A DNA stretch of 64,000 nucleotides from Ailanthus altissimus. Its lineage: Eukaryota; Streptophyta; Magnoliopsida; Sapindales; Simaroubaceae. Position numbers and translations under genes: made by a program. The stretch spans positions 10,756,501 through 10,820,500 of the forward strand of contig OX327705.1 of the NCBI GenBank assembly GCA_946807835.1, in the 5' to 3' direction. A model generated the notes under the pieces. The model ran no database searches and had not been told where the DNA came from. It saw nothing but the letters and a program-made list of their open reading frames with translations. Numbering within the stretch: position 1 is the first letter of the stretch; each line of letters begins with the position of its first letter. Below are positions 18,702 to 27,789 of this stretch, piece by piece.

Positions 18702-20442
18702 CTGGAGCATATAAATCATATGCGCCAAGCTTGTTACAAATGAAATCAATTCTAGGACTCCTGAGAGATTTAGTAAGAACATCTGCTAGTTGATCATTTG
18801 AGCTAACATAATTGGTAGAAATAATGCCGGATAGAATCTTTTCTCGAATAAAGTGACAATCAATCTCTATATGTTTCGTCCTTTCATGAAATACTGGATT
18901 GGATGAAATGTGAAGGGCAGCTTGATTATCACAAAGTAACTTCATCTGTGAAATATCTGCAAACTTCAATTCTTGGATTAACTGTTTTAACCATATGAGT
19001 TCACATGTTGCTAAAGCCATTGCCCGATATTCTGCTTCTGCACTTGACCTAGCAACAACAACTTGCTTCTTACTTTTCCAAGATACAAGATTTCCTCCAA
19101 CAAGAACACAATACCCAGTGGTAGAACGTCTATCTGATGGAGAACCTGCCCAATCGGCATCTGAATATCCAACAATTTGTGTATGACCCTTATTCTCATA
19201 TAGCAAACCTTTACCGGGTGCATTCTTAATATATCGTAGGATTCGGATAACTGCATTCCAATGACTGTCACATGGAGACTGTAGAAACTGACTGACAACA
19301 CTAACCGGAAAGGAAATATCAGGTCGTGTGATGGTGAGATAATTTAGTTTACCAACTAGTCTCCGATATCTCCCAGGATCTGCAATGGGCTCCCCCTGTC
19401 CAGGTAGAAGTTTAATGTTAGAGTCCATGGGAGTGTCTATGGGTTGGCAATCCATCATCCCTGTTTCTTGAAGAATGTCCAAAGCATACTTTCTTTGAGA
19501 AATGACAATTCCAGAGCTAGACTGAGCTACCTCAATACCAAGGAAGTATCTGAGTAATCCCAAATCTTTGGTCTGAAAATGATCAAACAAGTGTTCTTTT
19601 AATTGTTTAATACCATTTTGATCACTGCCCGTGATGACAATATCATCAACATAGACTACCAGATATATGCATTGGCCTTGTAGTGTATGCTTATAGAAAA
19701 CAGAATGATCTGACTGACATCGGATCATGCCAAACTCCTGGATAACAGTACTGAAACGACCAAACCAGGCACGGGGAGATTGTTTTAAACCATATAATGA
19801 GCGACGAAGTTTGCATACCAAACCCGACTCCCCCTGAGCAATAAAACCAGGAGGTTGCTCCATATAGATTTCTTCTTGAAGCTCACCATGGAGAAAGGCA
19901 TTCTTGATGTCAAGCTGGTGCAAAGGCCACTGGCGAATAGCAGCCATAGATAAGAACAGTCGAACAGACGACATCTTAGCCACAGGAGAAAATGTATCAG
20001 AATAATCCAGGCCATAAGTCTGCGTGTATCCTTTGGCAACCAACCTTGCTTTCAACCGATCAATCTGACCATCGGGTCTAATCTTGACAGTATAAACCCA
20101 ACGACAACCAACAGTGGAATGACCTGGGGGTAATTGAACTAACTCCCAGGTACCATTATTGTGCAAAGCAGTCATTTCGTCAACCATTGCTTGACACCAA
20201 CCAGGATGTGAAAGAGCATCACGGAGAGTGGTAGGAGTAGCAACAGAGGATAAAGTAGACACAAAGGCATAATATGGTGAAGACAGTCGATGATAACTAA
20301 GAAAATTGTAGATAGGATGAGGATTGCGAGTGGAACGCATACCTTTCCGAATAGCAATGGGAAACTGGTCAGCAGGTGGGAGGACCTCAGTAGGAGAGTG
20401 ATCGGGAGCAGGAAGTGAGTCAACGGGCCCCTCAAGTGTCAC
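18697..20442 (-). CDS. Copia RT and RNase H (part of pol)
   Basis: Open for about 581 codons. Residues about 30-75 are linker. From about 80 ('HPGWCQAMVDEM...NGTW') begins the Copia-type reverse transcriptase, with LVAKGYTQ, 'HQLDIKNAFLHGEL', 'CKLRRSLYGLKQSPRAW' and the catalytic YVDD. The RNase H follows with 'YSDADWAGS', 'SSAEAEYRA', 'CDNQAALHI', 'KHIEIDCHF' and 'DVLTKSL'. It is part of a polyprotein, so the listed start (GTG at 20442) is only where this frame opens after the frameshift from the integrase frame; no real initiation is implied. All signature motifs are intact, so the RT/RH part may still be functional protein if expressed. The stop lies next to the PPT. Confidence 0.9.
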   Translation of the reverse strand: MTLEGPVDSLPAPDHSPTEVLPPADQFPIAIRKGMRSTRNPHPIYNFLSYHRLSSPYYAFVSTLSSVATPTTLRDALSHPGWCQAMVDEMTALHNNGTWELVQLPPGHSTVGCRWVYTVKIRPDGQIDRLKARLVAKGYTQTYGLDYSDTFSPVAKMSSVRLFLSMAAIRQWPLHQLDIKNAFLHGELQEEIYMEQPPGFIAQGESGLVCKLRRSLYGLKQSPRAWFGRFSTVIQEFGMIRCQSDHSVFYKHTLQGQCIYLVVYVDDIVITGSDQNGIKQLKEHLFDHFQTKDLGLLRYFLGIEVAQSSSGIVISQRKYALDILQETGMMDCQPIDTPMDSNIKLLPGQGEPIADPGRYRRLVGKLNYLTITRPDISFPVSVVSQFLQSPCDSHWNAVIRILRYIKNAPGKGLLYENKGHTQIVGYSDADWAGSPSDRRSTTGYCVLVGGNLVSWKSKKQVVVARSSAEAEYRAMALATCELIWLKQLIQELKFADISQMKLLCDNQAALHISSNPVFHERTKHIEIDCHFIREKILSGIISTNYVSSNDQLADVLTKSLRSPRIDFICNKLGAYDLYAPA

Positions 20443-21338
20443 AGGAGTAGTAGCACTGTCATCACCTGCAGGAGAAAAAGGAATAGGACTCGCAGGAGCT
20501 GGAGAGGGAGAATCCTCAAGAGAAAGATTATTTTGGGGAACGGGAACAAATTCAGTGTTGGACGTAGGAGGAGGAACAATAAAAGGAATTGGGAGAGAGC
20601 CTCTGTGAGAGATAGATTTTCGGAAGTAGAGGAGGAAAAGAAAGGGGAAGACTCAAAAAATGTGACATCAGCAGAAAGGAAATGACGTCGAGTGTCAGGA
20701 GAATAACACCGATATCCTTTCTGAAGACGTGAGTAGCCAAGAAAAATACATTTGATAGATCGAGCGGATAATTTGTCTTGACCAGGAGAGAATACATGAA
20801 CAAAACAGGTGCAACCAAAAACACGCGGCGGAAGAGAAAATAATGGTTGATCAGGATATAGAACAGAATGAGGTACCTGATGTTGTAACACAGAGGAGGG
20901 CATTCGATTGATTAAAAAACAGGCAGTAAGGACAGCATCCGCCCAAAAACGGAGAGGAACATGATGATGCAGAAGTAAAGTGCGGGCAGTTTCAATGAGA
21001 TGCCTGTTCTTACGTTCGGCAACTCCATTTTGCTGTGGAGTATAGACGCAAGAAGACTGATGTAAGATGCCCTGAGACGACATAAATTGAGTAAAAGGAA
21101 TAGAAAAATATTCACGTGCATTATCACTACGTAATATACGAATAGTAGTAGAGAATTGTGTCTTAATTTCAGCACAGAAAGATTTAAAGATGGAAAATAA
21201 TTCAGAACGATCTTGCAACTTGTAGCATTTTTCTCGAGTATGGCCCCAACGATGACAAGGGTAGTAGCTCGAAGAGGCCGTCCATGCAACTTGTAGCATT
21301 TTTCTCGAGTATGGCCCCAACGATGACAATAACTGCAC
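20439..21338 (-). pseudogene. Copia integrase, C-terminal part
   Basis: From the joint near 21214 the frame reads 'SELFSIFKSF', 'RILRSDNAREYF' (second catalytic Asp), 'YTPQQNGVAERKNRHL' (catalytic Glu), then 'FGCTCFVHV' and 'KCIFLGYS'. The HHCC zinc finger and first catalytic Asp are absent, deleted together with protease. Around 20594-20600 the CT-run 'ctctctccc' (minus strand) appears to have two extra bases: before it the sequence fits the integrase frame, after it the proline-rich linker to RT continues in another frame. The last 60 codons of the ORF are therefore out of frame. Not functional as integrase. Confidence 0.85.
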
Positions 21339-22066
21339 TTGGGGCGATTTTTGCTGCGATCGCCTTGATCTCCTTTGAAAGAGTTATGTGATTGAGATTG
21401 GGAGGCCAAGACAGAAGAGTCCATTGCAAGTGGCCCGGGAATGGGACCTGATGCGGAAACACGAAGGAGCTGAGCAAAAACCTCATCCATAGAAGGGATA
21501 GTTGCACTGGCAAGGATCTGATCTCGTATTGGTGAGAGCTCAGAGCCAAGAGAAGCCAGAGTCAGAACCATAAAAAATTTATCCCTCTGTGCAAGGTCTT
21601 CGGCCACAGTCTTACCAACTGGTAAAAGTGAGTTGAATTCGGTTTTGAGGGATGCCATCCGTCCAAGGAATTCTGACATATCCATAGCCTGTTGTTTTAA
21701 ATTGACAAGATTCGAGACAACAGAGTACAATTTTTGAATGTCATTTGTATATAACAACTGAGCCTGATGCCAAATATCATAACAAGTTCGGTAGGCTTTG
21801 TAAATGGGATATAGTTGAGGATCAATGCTCTGCCATAATTGGTTACACAATAACGCATCAATCTTTTTCCATTCAGCTGTATTTTTATCTTGCAAATCTG
21901 TAATCTTGGTAACTAAATGATCTTCTAAGCCATATCCCATACACCATAACTCAACAGACGCAGCCCAAGAGGCATAATTACTACTTCCTACCAATTTTTC
22001 GGTTATGAAAGTAGGAAATGAGTTAAAGGATAAGGCATAACCTGTTTTGGAGCTTTCAACGGCCAT
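20912..22066 (-). CDS. Copia gag with CCHC zinc knuckle
   Basis: ATG at 22066-22064 gives MAVESSKTGYALSFN.. followed by the UBN2/retrotran-gag type fold ('LVGSSNYASWAASVELW', '..YDIWHQAQLLY..', 'NLKQQAMDMSEFLGRM') and at about residues 243-256 a CCHC knuckle, CSYCHRWGHTREKC. It packages element RNA in virus-like particles in this family. Native sequence ends near residue 265-270 (21259); beyond that the frame runs through the duplicated knuckle and integrase DNA in a wrong frame, so the last about 115 residues are not real gag. A complete gag of this family would pass into protease; here it cannot. Confidence 0.85.
   Translation of the reverse strand: MAVESSKTGYALSFNSFPTFITEKLVGSSNYASWAASVELWCMGYGLEDHLVTKITDLQDKNTAEWKKIDALLCNQLWQSIDPQLYPIYKAYRTCYDIWHQAQLLYTNDIQKLYSVVSNLVNLKQQAMDMSEFLGRMASLKTEFNSLLPVGKTVAEDLAQRDKFFMVLTLASLGSELSPIRDQILASATIPSMDEVFAQLLRVSASGPIPGPLAMDSSVLASQSQSHNSFKGDQGDRSKNRPKCSYCHRWGHTREKCYKLHGRPLRATTLVIVGAILEKNATSCKIVLNYFPSLNLSVLKLRHNSLLLFVYYVVIMHVNIFLFLLLNLCRLRASYISLLASILHSKMELPNVRTGISLKLPALYFCIIMFLSVFGRMLSLLPVF
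21214..21329 (-). repeat. Duplicated zinc-knuckle segment at the deletion joint
   Basis: 45 bases encoding CHRWGHTREKCYKL occur twice, at 21214-21258 and 21285-21329, 71 bases apart and identical. On the minus strand the order is true gag knuckle, 26-base spacer, second knuckle, then integrase from the middle of its core. The 71-base offset changes frame. This marks where protease and the N-terminal part of integrase were lost. Confidence 0.85.
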
Positions 22067-22764
22067 ATTGAATCACAAACCGGATAAAGCAAGTTGATTG
22101 AAAACAGAAATAATTTTTCGGTCACAGAGGGCAGATTCCGGCGAAGGTGACGGCGGCTGGCGACGGCGAGAGGCCGGATGACCAGATTGAGTTTTCCGGT
22201 GATGTCTGAATTGACTGGCACCGGCAGTGAGGATTCACGCTCGCCGGAGGATGAGATCGGCGGTCTAGTGACAGCGGCGGAGATGCGGCGCGTGGTGGAG
22301 CGTCCAACAGCCGAGGAGTTTGCAGCGGCTGGAGTTGAAGTCACCGGCTTCGTCTGAGTCTGGTGATGCCGGCGGTGAGACCTCACGCTCGCCGGAAAGA
22401 AGAACGTCGACGGTTGCAAATCGCCGGAAAGTTTACTGTTCCGGCGCATGGAGGCGCGTCCGGCGGGTAGTGACAGTGGATGGCTGCAGAAGTTATCTCC
22501 GGCGTCTTCTGAGTACACAGGTGGATGTTGTGTACCTCGCCGGGAAATGCTACAGTCACCGGAGAGTGTTACTGTTCCGGCGCGTGGAGGCGCGTCCGGT
22601 GATGCGTCCGGCGACGATTTCTCGGGCCTTTCTGTGAATGACCTTCTGAGATCACGGCCACCGGAAAAAGTAAACACAGTAGCCGGAAAATAAACAGGCA
22701 ATGTTGCCGGAAAAAAAAGGAAAGGCCGGAAAATGAAAAAAAAAAGGTTAAAAGCCAAACCTTA
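22067..22764 (-). other. GC-rich, internally repetitive leader of the young Copia
   Basis: Untranslated leader between PBS and gag. It is much richer in GC than the rest of the window, crowded with CCGG/GCCGG words. A block at 22423-22468 recurs at 22556-22601 with few changes, and weaker copies lie at 22318-22405 and near 22210-22260, so it is a diverged tandem array with units of about 130 bp. One minus-strand frame stays open for about 251 codons from 22758 to 22003 and overlaps the gag start, but lacks an ATG near its beginning. Confidence 0.7.
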
Positions 22765-22776
22765 GCTCTGATACCA
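22765..22776 (-). other. Primer-binding site of the young Copia
   Basis: Minus strand TGGTATCAGAGC, complementary to the 3' end of plant initiator Met tRNA, directly next to the 5' LTR. Confidence 0.95.
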
Positions 22777-22951
22777 TGAAGAGAGTATTCAGAGAATGAG
22801 AAGAAAACTTCATATATACTTTGAAGAGAACATATCAATATATAGGCAAGCTTCCACCTTTGTCAAGGTGGAAAGCTTGCCTTTACAACTCATACCTACT
22901 CACACATACATTTACAACTCATACCTACTCACACATACATTCATTTCCACA
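22777..22951 (-). repeat. 5' LTR of the young Copia
   Basis: Identical to 18515-18689, with the same hairpin (22844-22882) and 29-bp tandem pair. Confidence 0.95.
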
Positions 22952-24029
22952 AACAGTAATCCTAACTTGACTTGTCTTTGATGTTTAATCTTAATTTGAT
23001 GATATAAACCTATAAATAGAAGGTCAAAAGCCCTAATTAAATGGAGGAGAGGAAAAAGAAGAAAAGAGGCAAAAATTTATAGAAAGAATTCACAACATAA
23101 AATAAAAGATCAAAGAGAAGAACCAAGATCAAGATTCAAGCTTCAAGTTAAGATTAAGCGAGAAGCACATCAAAGAGTCACTTTGATTAGTTTTTCTCAT
23201 CTTTCTTTATCATTATGTTATTGTCTTATTGATCTTTATGAATTGGTTGGATACTTTTAGTTTTGTGATGGGCTAAATTGTTTATCTAGGGTTAGATAAT
23301 GTGAACCTAGTATGGATTTGGATTGTGTTAATTTTTAGTTTATGAACTTGATAAATTCAATTGATTCATTCTATCTTGTGTTTAATACTTTCATTATACC
23401 TGATCAATATTTTGAATGATTGAGAAACCATGATGAACTCGACGGAAGAATTCATATGTTTAACCTAGAATAGCTTGATGCATGATCATAGGGTAACAAC
23501 TATGAGTTCCATCTAGGATAGACATATACCTAGGTGGCATATATAGTATAATTTATACTTGATCTTAATGAATTATATTCCGATTTGATTACCATAGATA
23601 TATAGGTGATTGTTAGAATATGTAATATAGTCACTCAACTATCGACAGAGGCTTGTGATGAGATTAGTGTCTAAGCCAACAATTGGTAATAATTGATTAA
23701 CTAAGAGGTTACAATAAAATACTATAGGACAAGTCAAAGCCCTAGATTATCTTTATTTGTGAATTATACTATTTTCTTTTGTTTAGTTTAATTGATAGAG
23801 TTAGATTAGTTAATTAAATTGTAAATTGTGATTTTCTAAATAAAAGTTAAGTAGGTACAATTTTAGTACTAAATTTATAGAATTATATCGCATAGTCCCT
23901 GTGGGATCAATACTTGGACTTGAAATTTCATATTACTTGATATGATAGCGTGCACTTGCGCTTAGCTACTATAGCATCAATCACATGCGCACATGCATAC
24001 ACACATCCAATACGGTTTAGAATCGAAAC

Positions 24030-25340
24030 ATTGCACCCAACAACAATGCATCGGAATCACGTCCATAGATCTTAGGAAAAAAAATCTAATGAACAACATT
24101 TTGAACTTAGGATCCAAAAGAGTACCAATCGTTATAACACCATAAAGTACCTCTCAATACTTCTCATACTTTGCAATCATCAATGTAGACATATCTTTTA
24201 TCCTTGGAATAGGTGAATCCAACAATGTATTCATAGATAATATGATCTTACAAATCTTTAGGAAGAATAAATTGCTTGTAGGATATTGAGTCCCTAAAAA
24301 AATCTTAGTCAACTTATAAGATACTTTCAAATGCTTACAAATAACCCTTGCTAGCTCTCACTCAGATTCATTTAGGCAATATTTATAAGCTCTCTCTCGT
24401 TCTTTTAACTGAGCAAACATATCTTTGTAAGACTCGACTATTGTGAGCATCAAGTGGAATTCCACCAGATTTTGTAGTTAAGCACTAATTTATTAGTTTT
24501 CTTAACACCTAATTGACGTGCAACAGCCTTAAATTTATCCATTCTTCTAGGTGTTGTTGTCTAATAATTAACACTATCTTTAATATTCTTAACTCTAATC
24601 TCCGTCATCATATCTCATCCTTCACTATCAAGTTGAGTACATACGTACAATAATACATGTGCAACAATGAACCTCCAAGAACTAATCCATAATCGAAAAG
24701 TTTATATGCCAATTGGTCTAGAATTGCACATTGGTTCAACAATTATCAACTGTAATACTAGACAACTTTTGATCCAAATTCCAATCCACCAGACAAGTAT
24801 GCAACTCATTATAAATAGTATTGAATAAACCCAATAATCAAAAAAGGAAAATGATTAAATTTAAATCATATGATTAACATAGATTAAATCAATCTCTCAA
24901 GTATTTAGTCCCACTACTATAGTGACCTTGCAAGCTTTTGGCATAATACATAAACAGCATATACTTCATCATGAAAATTTTTTAACTTGTCAAAGTGTTG
25001 CAAAACATCTGAACTTACCTTGTTTCTTCCGCTTCCTCTTTCCCTCCACTCTCCCGTTTGTATATTGTTTCCTCTGTTCCAATTTTCGTTCTACTTTATG
25101 TTTTTGTTATTTTATATTCTCCACGATCTCTATTCCATCCATGACTATAACGATGACCAATTTCTTCATCTCTAATTGTTGTATTCGCTTGGATTCACTA
25201 CTACCCTCAACCATATTGTCATTCAAACTCCAACATTCTCTAAACCATCACTGGAATTTGTTAATTAACATCCACATCATACAACAAATCTTGTTCATCC
25301 ATTTTTATATATCACTTAAAACATTAATACAAAATTGACA
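24030..25340 (-). pseudogene. hAT transposase relic, 5' part
   Basis: Minus-strand pieces in order: a zinc-finger-like stretch near 24920-25000; 'LVDWNLDQKLSSITVDNC' (24800-24740; canonical 'DW.I..K...VTVDNC', the RNase-H-fold core with catalytic Asp); 'YKDMFAQLKERERAYKYC' near 24440-24390; then 'ICKHLKVSYKLTKIFLGTQYPTSNLFF' near 24340-24260; and 'DMSTLMIAKYEKY..' ending in 'IGTLLDPKFKMLF' near 24090. Several stop codons and frame changes interrupt it. It continues at 15770-14458 beyond inserted repeat B. The domains are those of Ac/Tam3-type hAT transposases with the DUF4413 segment (family knowledge). 25040-25340 may be the N-terminus but is not clear. The plus-strand ORF at 24922-25338 is a shadow. 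Confidence 0.75.
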
Positions 25341-25440
25341 TTAAAATTCAAATCCATTTAAATTCTAAATTCTAACCTCTATATATATCTACAAAACAAT
25401 AATTATATTTTAATTAAACAATTTAAATTTGTCCATCTAC

Positions 25441-27785
25441 ATTTTGAAAGTGTTCTATTTCTATAGGTGCATGCATATGCATATGCATATGTGTTCAAAA
25501 CATTAGAATTTTACATGCCATATATACAGATTGGGCAATGGAATCAAAAATCTAACTTCCTAGTGCAATGAACACATTGAAATTTAAGTTTTCTTTACAC
25601 TAATGAGATTGAGAATCACCTTTGAAGTCTTTAAAATTTGTTCAAAATGAAGTCCCCCTTAAAGCACACACGTTGACAATTCTAAGACCCAGCTTGGGTA
25701 GGCTTGAGTCTTTAGAATAGCAGGTCCATTTTTCAGCTAAAATGTTTAACACTTAAACACAATTTTACTTTAACTCTTTAAACTAGTTTAAACTCTTTAT
25801 ATTGGGTTATAGTTAAACACTTTAACTATTTGTACTTGTTTCAAAACATTGAATTTTTTTTTTTATTCAACACTTGAACAAAAAAATAATTTATTTCTTG
25901 CTTACTAAATGGCTGACCAAAGAAAATGAAGGAGAAAAATGTTTTAGTCTTTAACACTTAGAGCCATAACCACAAAAATACTTCTTTGCTTTCTCTCACT
26001 AGTTGATTGAACCAAGATCATCTCTCAAATGAAAAAAAAAGTATCATTTATATAGCAATTTCCTTCCAACTTATTTTTCAACATAAGTGGCCCACCAAGC
26101 AATGTTAACATATCCAATGCCAGGCCCCATTGTTTTTCCTTGTCTTTGACTTAATAATATAAAATAAAAGAAAAAAACTTTTTATTTATTTTATAAATCT
26201 TGCTTGTTATACAAGCAAGTGCAATTTTGTAATTTCAAAGTCAAACAATAAATGGCCTAGAATGTGCTATTTGTAATCATCTTATTGGTTAACAAATATT
26301 TGATTTGCTGGAATTTTCTAGATCGAATTGTTCAATTTAGTCTGTTGCCCGAGTACACAACAAGTAAACTTCATATTGTGAGACTCCCTAGGTCCACACC
26401 AAGTTTATCATATGAAACTCCTCTATACTTTCATGAATAATACTCAAAACACACGTTACAGAGATTATAAAGTGTTGCGTTAGACCATACAAGTTGAGGT
26501 TATAACATATATGTATACTACTTCCGTTACCTAGATCCTGGAAGAGTAGAGATATAGATCATCACCTTCAAATTTCTATATACTTGTCTGTGAACTTATC
26601 TCCAGATTCACATTTTAATAAACGATATTTACAAACACTTTTGCGATATTGTTTATTCCACAAAAAAACTCTTTTATAAGTTTTTTGCTTATAGCCATAA
26701 GACTTTTTGAAATATAATCTCAGAGCATTAGGATATATAATTACCTATGTGAGCTGATGGATCCTATATCTACATACACCAGACTCTATGAGCATTAGAC
26801 CATATCCAGTGATAAGGCAAAAATTCCTATGCCCTCTATTAAGATGATATGGATTTGACTTGTTGGGTGATTTTGGAAAAGTATATTATCCCTTTTCGGA
26901 GTTAAATTTTGATTTGGGTACAGATGATATTGAGACGTTGCCTGATGCTGAGGGATTAGAATATTTTTGTTTCAAAAAAACTTGGATCCTTTGGTTTGAG
27001 AAAAGCTACTTCACACTCTTATCTCAGTTGCTTCGTAAGCTTGCTTGTCAACTTGCTTTGCTCTAAGTTCAGGCCATAAAAAGTCTCTAAAATGCGTGAA
27101 ACCAAATTATAGTAGATCATTTACAAGCCATCATAGCGCTCAATTTAAATGACTACGAATACTACTCAACTCAAGAAGACCTACCATTAACGGCTTTATA
27201 GAATGTTTATTAAAAGTCATCGCGAATCTATTCAATACCCAGTCCTTACTGAATACCTGCATCTCTATACGAGTTTCCACTAAGCTCATGGTTTGCTAAA
27301 ATTAAACATCTAAATCATTTAGATATAGACATACACTGATCTATATAAATGGGTTTCATTGATAGACTTGTATTAGTAAAAATAGATTAGGAATATAGTA
27401 TTTATGAGCAAACTGTATATTGACACTTCCTAGCACCATTTGCAACTCTTTGCAACAATATCATTACTAATATGTTCTCAGGTCTTTGTCCCATTTTAGA
27501 TAAGACTTTAACTTCTTAAATTTCGCTAACTCTTATAACGTGCTCACTCTTATCATTGCTAATTCTTAACACTGATCTGAACTCCTTTAGACTAGAGTGT
27601 TGTAATAATTAAATTTATTTAATACATTAAATAAATATAGTTATTAATAAATTTAATTATTAATTAATATATTTACTTGCTTAATTTATTTTATTAAATA
27701 TTCATAACTAATTAAATAAATTAAACAATAAGCAATTAAATAGTTAAATAATATAGTGAGCTATTTTAGCTCTTAAGAGTGTGAC
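25441..27785 (+). repeat. Unclassified ~2.4-kb dispersed repeat, copy C
   Basis: Same orientation as copy A. Landmarks: 'ggtgcatgcat' at 25466, 'ttgacaattctaagac' near 25673, 'cttcatattgtgagactccctagg' near 26369, 'gagctgatggatcctatatc' near 26750, 'aacggctttatagaatg' near 27189 and 'tagataagactttaactt' near 27497. It starts with a run of CATATG words. It differs from A and B by a 255-bp insert at 26817-27071. Confidence 0.6.
26817..27071 (+). other. Foreign 255-bp insert in repeat copy C, with a short ORF
   Basis: Copies A and B run straight from '..ccagcga' to '..ctct.acatgcgtgg'-like sequence; copy C has this extra piece between. It holds an uninterrupted frame at 26860-27066 (68 codons if the TTG is counted) rich in acidic and aromatic residues ('DFGKVYYPFSELNFDLG', 'DDIETLPDAEGLEYF'), ending in TAA. 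The amino-acid texture looks like protein rather than random AT-rich DNA. The insert's right edge is 'ctaagttcag', like a splice acceptor. I do not recognise the protein; a captured exon fragment is one possibility. Confidence 0.4.
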
Positions 27786-27789
27786 AAAA

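Larger units (their letters stand above)
18515..22951 (-). mobile_element. Young Ty1/Copia retrotransposon, internally deleted
   Basis: 4437 bp, flanked by AACAG on both sides (18510-18514 and 22952-22956). Both LTRs are 175 bp and read identical base for base. On the minus strand the order is 5' LTR, Met-tRNA PBS, GC-rich leader, gag with zinc knuckle, C-terminal part of integrase, RT, RNase H, PPT, 3' LTR: the Copia order (IN before RT). Protease and the N-terminal part of integrase are missing, and the zinc-knuckle segment is duplicated at the joint. It cannot have made its own complete enzyme set, so it was probably mobilised in trans. LTR identity indicates a very recent insertion. Confidence 0.95.
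18148..23983 (+). repeat. Athila-like solo LTR, interrupted by a Copia element
   Basis: Starts TGATAGGGAT at 18148 and ends ..CAATCA at 23983. CATGC flanks both sides (18143-18147 and 23984-23988), a 5-bp target duplication. About 1.39 kb remain after removing the Copia and its duplicated AACAG. Homology to the LTR at 58333-59696 is clear, e.g. the TATA region near 23005, the 'attcaagcttcaag' block near 23140 and 'gcttgcgcttagctact'-like sequence near the end. There is no PBS, gag or second LTR, so it is a solo LTR. It carries a GC-rich block at 18390-18475 upstream of the TATA region. Confidence 0.75.

Noticed and set aside
22320..22693. Two plus-strand ORFs in the GC-rich Copia leader
   Set aside because: Stop-poor composition explains them; they are antisense to the element and overlap each other in different frames.
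24922..25338. 138-codon plus-strand ORF
   Set aside because: It is antisense to the hAT transposase relic; its Phe/Ser/Leu-rich protein has no domain pattern.
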